Source: CAZFGK01 sp964518635
GTDB lineage: Bacteria; Zixibacteria; MSB-5A5; GN15; FEB-12
Length of the DNA stretch: 64,000 nucleotides
Reading direction: 5' to 3'
Assembly: GCA_964518635.1 (NCBI GenBank)
Contig: CAZFGK010000001.1
Span: 121,284 to 185,283, forward strand
The notes below the pieces were generated by a model. That model made no database searches, had not been told where the DNA came from, and worked only from the letters and a program-made list of their open reading frames with translations. Below, one piece after another: positions 43,402 through 51,197 of the stretch; the stretch's first letter is position 1; each line of letters opens with the position of its first letter. Made by a program: the position numbers and the translations under genes.

Positions 43402-44439
43402 CTAGTGGTGGTCATCACTGTGATGCGGCAGCATCATCAGGATATAAATGGTCGACAACAAGGTGAAGACCAATGCCTGAATCGTTGAGAGCAACAATCC
43501 AAGCAGAATGAACGGGACATTGAGCGGCAACCCAATCGGTGAGCCAAAGACTGCCAGAGCAGTCACTCCAAGTCCGACAAATGCCGCGACGAGAATATCT
43601 TCGCCGGTAATATTTCCAAACAAACGAAGTGCAAGGGAGAATGGCTTGGCGACTTCTCCAATGATGTGCATCGGCAACTGAAGCGGTACCAATGCCCACA
43701 TAATCGGGTCACGCGGGGAACCCGCAAGGTGATCAAGATAACCGACGATTCCTAAACGGCTGATTCCGGTGTACTGCGAATAGGCAAAAACACAGAGAGC
43801 CAGCGATGCGGTAACATTGATACTCGTCGACGGTGAATGACCGAGCGGAATTATTCCCCAGAGGTTATTCACCAAAATATAGAAAAAGATCGTGCCGATA
43901 AATGGCAGATAACGGCGAGTCTCGTCGCCGAGGATACCGTACAGGAAATTGTACATCCCCTCGACCAGCATCTCGATTGCGTTTTGAAACGGACCGGGAA
44001 TCATCGTCCGCTTGTTGTAGACTACGATCGCGACCCAGATAAACAATAATGAAGTCAATCCGGCGTAGAGTGGGTTCACCCAATCCTTGATCCACTGAAA
44101 GTCCGGACCAAGAAAACTGACCAATACTGCCGCAAGGGATGGCAGGTGCGGAGTACCGCCGTGATCATCATGTTTTGCGCCCTCTTCCCCATGTCCACCG
44201 TCTGCATGTGTAGTCGTTCCGGCTGTTGCGTGGGGATCGACAACGGCATCAACATGTTCACTCGTCTGCACGATTGAATCATGCGAAAGAGTGTCGTGCG
44301 CAAGGGAGGTGTCTAAAAGTCGAGCGGTATCGTGCGGAGTTACATGCTCTTCGGCAGATGCTGAATTCAGCGAAACAATCGCTATTGATAGTGTGAGCAG
44401 CAGAATCCGGCGAAGTTGTGTGAGAATCACGTTCCTCAC
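43402..44439 (-). CDS. atpB: ATP synthase a subunit with exported His-rich N-terminal domain
   Basis: 345 residues, about 100 more than usual. The extra N-terminus is a signal-like segment (RRILLLTLSIAIVSLNSASA) followed by about 65 residues rich in His, Asp and Thr, before the normal first helices. The essential arginine lies in SLALRLFGNITGEDILVAAF. The C-terminus is also His-rich (MMLPHHSDDHH). It forms the proton half-channels against the c-ring. The start overlaps the upstream atpI-like gene by 4 bp. Confidence 0.95.
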   Translation of the reverse strand: MRNVILTQLRRILLLTLSIAIVSLNSASAEEHVTPHDTARLLDTSLAHDTLSHDSIVQTSEHVDAVVDPHATAGTTTHADGGHGEEGAKHDDHGGTPHLPSLAAVLVSFLGPDFQWIKDWVNPLYAGLTSLLFIWVAIVVYNKRTMIPGPFQNAIEMLVEGMYNFLYGILGDETRRYLPFIGTIFFYILVNNLWGIIPLGHSPSTSINVTASLALCVFAYSQYTGISRLGIVGYLDHLAGSPRDPIMWALVPLQLPMHIIGEVAKPFSLALRLFGNITGEDILVAAFVGLGVTALAVFGSPIGLPLNVPFILLGLLLSTIQALVFTLLSTIYILMMLPHHSDDHH

Positions 44440-44861
44440 TTGCTCACCTCGGCTGTCTGCGACTGGCTCGAGTGAAATGGAGCGAGCGTCACCTGATTAT
44501 CCGCGCCGGTGAGAAGTCGCCCACCTGCTTTGAGCACGAGGATAAATAACGGCATCCCAGCACCAATCAGAAGCCACTGAATCGGGAACTGATCAATCAT
44601 GAGAAGGGCGAAACCTGCACCATACAAGAGGGGAAACTTGAAAATGCCCACAATCGCCGCCTTTTCGCGGTCAATCTTTTCAGTGCGGAGAGTGTTGGTG
44701 ACCAGCGAGGTCAGCGAGATCAGATTAAGTCCCCCCCAAACAACTCCCGAAAGCCACGCCAATCCCGGCCACCATCCGAAGTAATACAGCAAAAATGGGA
44801 ACAGCATCAAAGCGACCAAAGTGGTCGTGCGAAGCGTGCGGGCGATAAACTCGATTCCCAT
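44436..44861 (-). CDS. ATP synthase subunit I (AtpI-like) membrane protein
   Basis: 141 residues with four membrane helices (about residues 10-32, 34-55, 72-90 and 95-115) and no soluble domain. Its position directly before atpB and its size fit the AtpI/UncI accessory family, which helps assemble the c-ring or affects Mg2+. The sequence itself is poorly conserved, so the call rests mainly on topology and context. Confidence 0.75.
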   Translation of the reverse strand: MGIEFIARTLRTTTLVALMLFPFLLYYFGWWPGLAWLSGVVWGGLNLISLTSLVTNTLRTEKIDREKAAIVGIFKFPLLYGAGFALLMIDQFPIQWLLIGAGMPLFILVLKAGGRLLTGADNQVTLAPFHSSQSQTAEVSK

Positions 44862-44864
44862 TCG

Positions 44865-45230
44865 TTACGGCTGCTCCGGGTCGTGACCCGGAAAATCCTT
44901 CTTCTTTTCCGCCTTGGTGTGCGGGTTGAGCGGATCATTCAGGAGGATGTCGAGTGAAGAGGGATGCTCATTCAGCTTGTCATCTTCCTGCGAGTACTTT
45001 TCTGCTTTCTTGACCAGTCGCCAGATCTCTCGACCAGCGGCGGAAAATCCGAAAGCGATTCCAAGAACCAGGAGCCAGGGGGCAGTATCAAAGTAGCTGT
45101 CTGCCCACTGTCCGAGGAAATAGCCGACCAAAGGGCCAGCGATCAACAAACCGGGAACCGCAGCAAGCAGACCGGTTTGTCGTAAGTAGTTGCTGCGTTT
45201 ATTCTTAGTTGGCTCGTTCAGGATGGTCAT
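44865..45230 (-). CDS. AtpZ/AtpI family protein
   Basis: 121 residues with two membrane helices: GLLAAVPGLLIAGPLVGYFL is the AtpZ glycine-rich first helix and WLLVLGIAFGFSAAGREIWR the second. A charged, Lys/Asp/Pro-rich tail follows. It is the first gene of the ATP synthase operon, 3 bp before the atpI-like gene. AtpZ with AtpI forms a Ca2+/Mg2+-linked accessory complex in Bacillus; that role here is by analogy. Confidence 0.85.
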   Translation of the reverse strand: MTILNEPTKNKRSNYLRQTGLLAAVPGLLIAGPLVGYFLGQWADSYFDTAPWLLVLGIAFGFSAAGREIWRLVKKAEKYSQEDDKLNEHPSSLDILLNDPLNPHTKAEKKKDFPGHDPEQP

Positions 45231-45343
45231 CCGACCACCCCCCTGATTTTTGGTGGCGGGGAATATACCGGAGAGTTCGGGAGCGTCAAGTCGTTTGGCA
45301 GAGATTGTGAAAAAAATCGCAAGGGGGGGGTGATAATCTCGTT

Positions 45344-45373
45344 CTTGTCACCCTGAGCCTGTCGATGGGTGAC
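45344..45373 (-). repeat. Dispersed motif family B, copy 3
   Basis: CTTGTCACCCTGAGCCTGTC then GATGGGTGAC; matches 47719-47748 closely and 445-470 in reverse. Confidence 0.7.
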
Positions 45374-45382
45374 TTCTTCGTC

Positions 45383-45514
45383 TTCGGTGCCCCACTGCGT
45401 ATGCAAGCGCAGCTTGCAAAGCGGTGGGTTCCCGGTCTTGATTCCATCAAGTAACATGGACTAGGAACCCACCGCTGGTCGACTCCGTCGTCTGCGCAGT
45501 GGGGGCACCGGGAA
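45383..45514. repeat. Large palindromic element family C, copy 2 (132 bp)
   Basis: The outer arms are TTCGGTGCCCCACTGCG and CGCAGTGGGGGCACCGGGAA. The inner arms are GCGGTGGGTTCCCGG (45421-45435) and AGGAACCCACCGC (45463-45475). The right arm of this copy, reverse-complemented, is nearly identical to the left arm of copy 1 (548-592), including GCAGACGACGGAGTCG, so the two copies are in opposite arm order. Flanked on both sides by family B motifs. Confidence 0.8.
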
Positions 45515-45525
45515 GAAGTAAGAAG

Positions 45526-45548
45526 ATGCTTCGACAGGCTCAGCATGA
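45526..45548. repeat. Degraded family B motif
   Basis: ATGCTTCGACAGGCTCAGCA, then TGA. Matches the family core with a few changes and lies directly after family C copy 2. Confidence 0.45.
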
Positions 45549-45594
45549 AGAATGCAAGAACTTCACGGGATCGGGCTACAACTGTGAGTCTTTT

Positions 45595-45634
45595 TCCTGT
45601 CACCCGGATCCGCCGCGGCGGATCGAAGGGTGAC
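45595..45634. repeat. Family B variant with perfect GATCCGCCGCGGCGGATC core
   Basis: GTCACCC and GGGTGAC flank an 18-bp perfect palindrome (GATCCGCCGCGGCGGATC) in place of the usual TGAGCCTGTCGA core. It lies about 30 bp before the lipoprotein gene. Confidence 0.55.
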
Positions 45635-45663
45635 TTTCACGATTCTCACCATATATTTCCACC

Positions 45664-46137
45664 ATGCGACTTATTCCGACATGCATCAGCATCACACTCC
45701 TCCTTTCCTGCCAGTCTCCCGAACCCAAAAAATCGGCAGAGAAACCGACACTCAAGAAGACGCTTAGCGAAGTCTGGGTTGAGTTCCAGGCATCCAAAGA
45801 TCCTAAAATCAAACCGGCCTATTCGATGCCGGATGTCTTTGTGCTCCCCGAAGGTGGTCTGGAAGTGGTTCTCGACAGACCATTACGAGTTGGGCAGGTT
45901 GACTTTGTCTTTGAGCAAAGTGATCTCTATCGACTGGAATTGCGGCATGGGGACACGCTTCACACCTCCTATGAAGTTCGCTCACCGATGGTCACAGCAC
46001 CGGACGATCTCTTTCCAGCAGAGTACATGCTCCCCGATTCAAGCTCCTCCCGTTTCACGGACAATATCCGCATCGTGCCGGATAGCGGCGACGGCACCTA
46101 TCGCGCCGGACATCTGAGCATCCTGTCAAACGATTGA
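45664..46137 (+). CDS. Small hypothetical lipoprotein
   Basis: 157 residues. The N-terminus RLIPTCISITLLLSC is a lipoprotein signal with a good lipobox (LLSC). The mature part is soluble, mostly beta-rich, with no family I recognise. It precedes the HupE/UreJ gene by 68 bp on the same strand, so the three genes 45664-47657 may form a unit. Confidence 0.7.
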   Translation: MRLIPTCISITLLLSCQSPEPKKSAEKPTLKKTLSEVWVEFQASKDPKIKPAYSMPDVFVLPEGGLEVVLDRPLRVGQVDFVFEQSDLYRLELRHGDTLHTSYEVRSPMVTAPDDLFPAEYMLPDSSSSRFTDNIRIVPDSGDGTYRAGHLSILSND

Positions 46138-46205
46138 GAGAGATGTTCTCTTTTCGATTTCAGTGTTGCTGTCTGTCCCACTAAAACTGTATTCTTCCAT
46201 CCTCA

Positions 46206-46967
46206 ATGACATCACTACCTGATCGTTCTTCTCTCCGGCGAAGCCCTGCCCGTTTTTGGTGCGCGGCACTCGCACTGTTGATCGCTCTCTCTTTCCTGCT
46301 TGGATTTTCCGCGCCGGAGGCACAGGCGCACGGTGTCACCGATGGTGACAAAGGGTATCTGCAGGAAAGCTCCGGCGTGCTTGTCTTTCCCTTTATCTAC
46401 TTAGGGGCGAAGCATATGGTCACCGGCTATGATCATCTCTTATTTCTTTTTGGGGTGATCTTCTTTCTCTATCGACTGCGGGATATTGGCATCTATGTGA
46501 CACTCTTCGCAGTTGGACACTCTGTCACATTGCTGCTGGGAGTAATTTTTCAGGTCGGGGTGAGTGCCTATCTGATTGACGCCATCATCGGCTTTTCGAT
46601 TGTCTATAAATCACTCGATAACCTCGGTGCCTTTCAAAGGTGGTTCGGCGTGCAGCCCGATACCAAACTCGCGACTTTGATTTTCGGTCTCTTTCATGGT
46701 CTAGGACTCGCCACCAAGATTCTTGATTACAATGTTTCACCTGACGGACTGCTGATTAATCTGATCTCATTCAACGTCGGTGTCGAACTCGGACAACTGA
46801 CCGGGCTTGCATTGATTCTGATCGCGATGGGCTATTGGCGTCGAACGTCCTCATTCCAACAGCATGCATACTCCGCCAATGTGATTACCATGTCCGCCGG
46901 ATTTCTGCTCGTCGGCTATCAGTTGTCGGGCTATTTCGTTTCTCTCAGTGAACTGGCAAAGAAGTAA
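46206..46967 (+). CDS. HupE/UreJ family membrane protein
   Basis: 253 residues: a signal peptide (cleavage near AQAHG), then about six membrane helices. Histidines in GAKHMVTGYDHLLFL, FAVGHSVTLLLG and FGLFHGLGLA are the conserved metal-handling set of HupE/UreJ proteins, some of which transport nickel or cobalt. The substrate is not proven here, and no urease or hydrogenase gene is nearby. The start ATG lies about 65 bp after the preceding lipoprotein gene. Confidence 0.87.
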   Translation: MTSLPDRSSLRRSPARFWCAALALLIALSFLLGFSAPEAQAHGVTDGDKGYLQESSGVLVFPFIYLGAKHMVTGYDHLLFLFGVIFFLYRLRDIGIYVTLFAVGHSVTLLLGVIFQVGVSAYLIDAIIGFSIVYKSLDNLGAFQRWFGVQPDTKLATLIFGLFHGLGLATKILDYNVSPDGLLINLISFNVGVELGQLTGLALILIAMGYWRRTSSFQQHAYSANVITMSAGFLLVGYQLSGYFVSLSELAKK

Positions 46968-46982
46968 ACAGACGGAGCATTG

Positions 46983-47657
46983 ATGTACCAGACTCCCCCT
47001 CCCTCGAAAGCTGAACTCCCCTCTTCGGCGACATTGCTCAAATCGACCATCATCGCTGCGCTCGCTGCGATCGTGGTTCTCTTTGTCGTGGTCCTTCCGG
47101 CTGAGTATGGCGTTGATGTCACCGGTCTAGGAAAAGTCTTCGGACTCACTCGCATGGGGGAGATCAAGCAATCGCTCGCGAATGAAGCAGCAGAAGAGGC
47201 AGCCAGTGACGCGCTGCCGAAATCGAGTGAAATAAAAGCCAGCACTCCTGCCGAAATCTCCGAGAATAGCATCCCGAATGCGCAGCTTGTTAATCCCACT
47301 GCTATCAATACTTCGCCGCAGGATTCGCCTTCCTCTGCAAAGTCGGATGAACGGATGCTCACTCTTGCCCCCGATGAAGGGAAAGAGATCAAGTTGACGA
47401 TGAAGCAGGGGGATTCGGTCAATTACGAATGGACCACCAGCGGCAGCCGGGTCAATTTTGATTGTCATGCCGATTCGAAAGCACTCAAGATCAAATATCA
47501 CAACTATGCCAAGGGGACAGACACGAGCAAGACTGGTGTACTGGTTGCGGCATTTGATGGCGGCCATGGTTGGTTCTGGCGCAATCGAACAAGTGATTCG
47601 GTGACAGTGACTCTCCGCGTCGCGGGATTGTTTTCGGATGTGATTGTATATGAGTGA
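46983..47657 (+). CDS. Single-pass membrane-anchored protein (HupE neighbour family)
   Basis: 224 residues starting at the ATG 46983-46985; GGAG precedes it. After ELPSSATLLKSTIIAALAAI a membrane helix runs to VVVLPAEYGVDVTGLGKVFG, then LTRMGEIKQSL. From memory this motif defines a family annotated only as a transmembrane anchor protein and found next to HupE/UreJ genes. The middle is Ala/Glu/Ser-rich linker, and the last 90 residues form a beta-rich periplasmic domain (GDSVNYEWTTSGSRVNFDCH). Function is unknown. Confidence 0.75.
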   Translation: MYQTPPPSKAELPSSATLLKSTIIAALAAIVVLFVVVLPAEYGVDVTGLGKVFGLTRMGEIKQSLANEAAEEAASDALPKSSEIKASTPAEISENSIPNAQLVNPTAINTSPQDSPSSAKSDERMLTLAPDEGKEIKLTMKQGDSVNYEWTTSGSRVNFDCHADSKALKIKYHNYAKGTDTSKTGVLVAAFDGGHGWFWRNRTSDSVTVTLRVAGLFSDVIVYE

Positions 47658-47718
47658 TGGGTGGTTGGGCTTGATGAAGTTTGTTGTCTAGGCGGCGCAG
47701 GATACCAGCAACGTGCCA

Positions 47719-47748
47719 CTTGTCACCCTGAGCCTGTCGAAGGGTGAC
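47719..47748 (-). repeat. Dispersed motif family B, copy 4
   Basis: CTTGTCACCCTGAGCCTGTC then GAAGGGTGAC; CACCCT/AGGGTG form the hairpin. It follows the HupE cluster; the 47658-48070 gap is otherwise filled by family G- and D-type elements. Confidence 0.7.
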
Positions 47749-47806
47749 GTTTCTGTGAGCGGCAGACCCCCTCGTCTGCCCGTCAGTGGAGATTCACGAG
47801 TGTTGA

Positions 47807-47852
47807 GCTGGGTGGGTGGCACACCCGTTCTGACGGGTGTGAAGTCGGTGAT
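47807..47852 (+). repeat. Dispersed element family D, copy 3
   Basis: GCTGGGTGGGTGGCACACCC then GTTCTGACGGGTGTGAAGTC and GGTGAT. The hairpin is ACACCCG/CGGGTGT. Confidence 0.7.
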
Positions 47853-47991
47853 CCCCTCTGCACTCATTGATTTTTCGTCAAAGTTCATGCAGGGAGGCAG
47901 AGCTAACTTCACACGTTTTTTTTTGCACTCGTCGGATTATGCCTAAAGGATATTCCCCGTTTTGTCATGTTCGCCCAAGATTTCAAGACCA

Positions 47992-48042
47992 CATCACTGA
48001 TTCACACCCATAAGAATGGGTGTGCCACCCAGCCACCCAGCC
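47992..48042 (-). repeat. Dispersed element family D, copy 4
   Basis: CATCACTGATTCACACCCAT, AAGAATGGGTGTGCCACCCA, GCCACCCAGCC: reverse orientation. Near-identical in its core to the copy at 55639-55680. Confidence 0.75.
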
Positions 48043-48070
48043 GTGAAGTTTCTCACTGCGAGTATTGGAA

Positions 48071-49162
48071 TCACTCCGAACTAATAAACTTCACGCTACT
48101 CAGCGTCGAACCAGAAGTGAGCAACGTATCAATCTTTCGATCAAGAAGTGAATAGAGGACTATGTTGACTCCCTGACTTTGAGTAACGCTGAGACACTGA
48201 GTAGCAGGCCAAAGGTTCAGATTACCTGGTATGATCGGCGTCCGCGGCACTGCGACCGAGACAGAGAAGGAATCCAATTTGCCGATACTCAATGGATCAG
48301 AGACGACGTAGAGCCAGTATGACCCCGTTGGGAGTATGTCTTGCCAGCCACCCGGCGCAGTGAAATAGAGTTCCTGAAGATGGGGATTATACAACAGGTC
48401 ACCATATCCGGGAGAAAATTGATGACGATAGGTTACTGAATTCAGCGAGTTGTCGAAAATCGCAATTTCATTACTCTCTCCAGAAGAAACACTGATAGCC
48501 CCGTAGAAGGCAAAGTGCTGTGTGTCGATGACAACCAGTTGTGAAGGATAACGGATGACTGGAACCAGTATAGAGTCGACTAGCCAATCTGAAGTGCGAA
48601 TTCGAATGACCTTTACCAGCGGCGAAGTAGAACCTTGTCCGGTCATGATACAGTAAAACCAGCTATCATCAGGAAGAAATGATCCGCTGTATGCGGTCAC
48701 CATACGCCTCTCAAACAAGACTTCGTGAGTCTCGGTGTCCAAAATGAAAATCGTTCCGTTGTTGAGCAGGGCCAACCACTTTCCATTTGGAGAGAGAACC
48801 ATCTCATCCACCGGATAGTACAGTGTATCGACAACCTGGCCAGTAACGAGGTCAATGAGTTTTGCAGTTCCGTCCGGAATATCTGAGTAGTAGAGTTTTG
48901 ACCCATCAGGCATGACTTCGATTTCTGCCCCTTTGACCGTAATGATGTCCGGTACCGCAAAACTATCGAGTATCTTCTGGCCGACATGATATCTAAAAAT
49001 GTGACCTTTTGGGGCTGGTGACGCGTGGTCGTCAGTCCCAACAAAATACAAGAGCGGAGTCGCGACTGGTTCCTGCTGTGTAGGGGAAACACTGGACTTG
49101 TTGCATGAGCCAAGCACCAGTATGAGCGCTATTGATATGTTCATCCCCAGAAATCTGGGCAT
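48071..49162 (-). CDS. Exported lipoprotein with propeller-like repeats
   Basis: 363 residues. MNISIALILVLGSC supplies a signal and lipobox (Leu-Gly-Ser-Cys). The body has repeated short beta units such as VDEMVLSPNGKWLALLNNGT and TIFILDTETHEVLFERRM, typical of WD40/YVTN-like propellers that read out as blade repeats. I do not recognise a specific family or partner. It lies about 88 bp upstream of birA and is on the same strand, so the two may be unrelated transcripts. Confidence 0.7.
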   Translation of the reverse strand: MPRFLGMNISIALILVLGSCNKSSVSPTQQEPVATPLLYFVGTDDHASPAPKGHIFRYHVGQKILDSFAVPDIITVKGAEIEVMPDGSKLYYSDIPDGTAKLIDLVTGQVVDTLYYPVDEMVLSPNGKWLALLNNGTIFILDTETHEVLFERRMVTAYSGSFLPDDSWFYCIMTGQGSTSPLVKVIRIRTSDWLVDSILVPVIRYPSQLVVIDTQHFAFYGAISVSSGESNEIAIFDNSLNSVTYRHQFSPGYGDLLYNPHLQELYFTAPGGWQDILPTGSYWLYVVSDPLSIGKLDSFSVSVAVPRTPIIPGNLNLWPATQCLSVTQSQGVNIVLYSLLDRKIDTLLTSGSTLSSVKFISSE

Positions 49163-49250
49163 ATGATCATCCCTTCTCCTGATCTACTATAGTCGAAAAC
49201 CGGGGAAAATTCAACTCTCTCCTCCCAATAGTAACTCCTGCGCCCTTCCC

Positions 49251-50243
49251 CTACTTCACTACCGTCACCTCTCCTGCGCTGATTGTTTCGGTACCCGAAG
49301 CAGTTTCAAGAATCAATCGTCCGGTGGAATCAATTCCATTCACTCTCCCGCCGATTCGACGCACACCAGATTGCAATTCAATTTCGCGACCATGCAGATA
49401 CGAGAGCTTTTTCAACTGCATCACAAATGATTTCAGATCATTCTTCTGATACTGCGTATACATTTTTTCAAACGACAACAGAAACTGTTGCAACAATTCT
49501 ACCCTGCTCACTTTTCGTTTCAGTGCACGTCGAAGCGAGGTCGCTCGTGTACGCAGCTCCTCCGGAAAATGTCCGACCCCATGATTCACATTGATCCCGA
49601 CGCCAACAATCACAGAATGAATCTTCCCTCGCTCTGCGGAAAGCTCGGTGAGAATCCCTGCGCATTTTCTATCACCGAGATACACATCATTCGGCCATTT
49701 GAGCATCGCCGGAAGTGAAGTCTGCGCGCGAATCGCATCAACAAGCGCGAGTCCAGTGAGAATCGATAACCCCGGCGCACGTTCCGGTGGAAATGACGGA
49801 CGCAGCAAGAGTGAGAGATAAATCCCCAACCCCGACGGCGAATGCCAAACACGTCCCAGTCTCCCTCGTCCTTTGGTCTGCTGCTCGGCAGTGACAATTG
49901 TCCCCTCCGGCGCGTTTTGATCGGCAAGCTGCGCGGCATGATCATTGGTCGATTTGACTGAGGCAAATGAATGACACTGCCTTCCCATGATTTTGGTTTT
50001 CAGGCCATGCTGAATTTCAATGGTTGTGAGAAGATCAGGAGCAGATCGAAACGCGACGCTCTCTTTTCTGATGACCAACTTGTATTCGCAATCGGCGAGA
50101 TAGGCAAGATGATCAAGCAGGGATTCCGGTGAAAGTTTTTCACGATTGCACAGATCAGCGAAAGGGACCGGTTGTTTTGAGATGCGAATAAAGTTAAGCA
50201 GACGATCAGCGGTTGGGATATTGATGCTAAGAAAACCGGGCAT
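49251..50243 (-). CDS. birA: Biotin--[acetyl-CoA-carboxylase] ligase, bifunctional BirA
   Basis: 330 residues from the ATG at 50241-50243, which overlaps the nadC stop (TGATG). An N-terminal winged-helix-like region (residues about 12-75) precedes the ligase domain: KSTNDHAAQLA, GRGRLGRVWHSPSGLGIYLS, LKWPNDVYL and VGVGINVNHG are the biotinyl-AMP-binding motifs. The C-terminal SH3-like domain is present. It biotinylates acetyl-CoA carboxylase and, with the N-terminal domain, may repress biotin genes; no biotin operator is visible here. Confidence 0.92.
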   Translation of the reverse strand: MPGFLSINIPTADRLLNFIRISKQPVPFADLCNREKLSPESLLDHLAYLADCEYKLVIRKESVAFRSAPDLLTTIEIQHGLKTKIMGRQCHSFASVKSTNDHAAQLADQNAPEGTIVTAEQQTKGRGRLGRVWHSPSGLGIYLSLLLRPSFPPERAPGLSILTGLALVDAIRAQTSLPAMLKWPNDVYLGDRKCAGILTELSAERGKIHSVIVGVGINVNHGVGHFPEELRTRATSLRRALKRKVSRVELLQQFLLSFEKMYTQYQKNDLKSFVMQLKKLSYLHGREIELQSGVRRIGGRVNGIDSTGRLILETASGTETISAGEVTVVK

Positions 50244-51154
50244 CACTCGGCGTGTGGCTCGTAACTGATCGCATGCACCCGCATTGAGAAATCGGCGACT
50301 TTTACTGAATGCGTAATCGCGCCGACAGAGATATAATCGACTCCGGTCTCAGCTATCGCTCGGACCCGATCAAGGGTGACATTACCGGACGCCTCAAGCT
50401 CAACCCCGGGATTCATCTTTCGCGCAAGGGAGACCATCTCACGAAGCTGATCAAGATTTCGATTATCAAGAAGAACCCGATCAACTCCGGCATCAATCGC
50501 TTCACGCAACTGTTCCACTGATTCAACTTCGACTTCGATGAAAAGCTGATCGGCAGGATGCTCGAATTGGAGGCGGTAATCAGATGATGCCAGATATTCC
50601 CGCATTCTTTCCATCGCACCACGTACCGATCCTGCGGAAGCCAGATGATTGTCTTTGATAAGAATCGCGTCATAGAGTCCGAAACGATGATTGAATCCCC
50701 CACCATGACGCACCGCCGCTTTCTCAAGAGCGCGCAAGCCGGGTGTGGTCTTACGGGTGTCGAGAATTTTTGCGCGAGTGCCATTGACGGCGGAAACAAA
50801 GGCATGAGTGAGTGTCGCGATGCCGCTCAGATGTCCGAGAAAATTCAGTGCAACACGCTCAGAAGCGAGCATCGTCTGATTAAATCCCTGGAAGGATGCG
50901 ATCCGATCCCCGACCTCAAATGGGTCGCCGTCATTTTTTTCAAAGGTGACCTGATTCGCCGAGTCAACGATGCTGAATGCCATGAGTGCGGCATCAACGC
51001 CAGATAGGATACCAGATGATTTGGCGATAATCTCCCCCTGCACCGGTCCGGGATCCAGACAGCCAAGAGAGGTCAGATCGCCGTTGCCGACATCCTCATC
51101 CAATGCCGCCTGCACCACTTCACGAAGCGAATGGGGGCGTACGCGAAGCATCAT
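50243..51154 (-). CDS. nadC: Nicotinate-nucleotide pyrophosphorylase (carboxylating)
   Basis: 303 residues starting at ATG 51152-51154 (MMLRVRPHSLREVVQAALDE); longer starts upstream do not match the family. Motifs DEDVGNGDLT, ILDTRKTTPGLR, KAAVRHGGGFNHRFGLYDAI and ISVGAITHS mark quinolinate phosphoribosyltransferase, which makes nicotinate mononucleotide for NAD. It is divergent from the KARI-like gene with only 43 bp between the starts. Confidence 0.95.
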   Translation of the reverse strand: MMLRVRPHSLREVVQAALDEDVGNGDLTSLGCLDPGPVQGEIIAKSSGILSGVDAALMAFSIVDSANQVTFEKNDGDPFEVGDRIASFQGFNQTMLASERVALNFLGHLSGIATLTHAFVSAVNGTRAKILDTRKTTPGLRALEKAAVRHGGGFNHRFGLYDAILIKDNHLASAGSVRGAMERMREYLASSDYRLQFEHPADQLFIEVEVESVEQLREAIDAGVDRVLLDNRNLDQLREMVSLARKMNPGVELEASGNVTLDRVRAIAETGVDYISVGAITHSVKVADFSMRVHAISYEPHAE

Positions 51155-51197
51155 GGTTCTTCTTTCCCGTTGTGCATGAGCGACATATAGTACTCCC

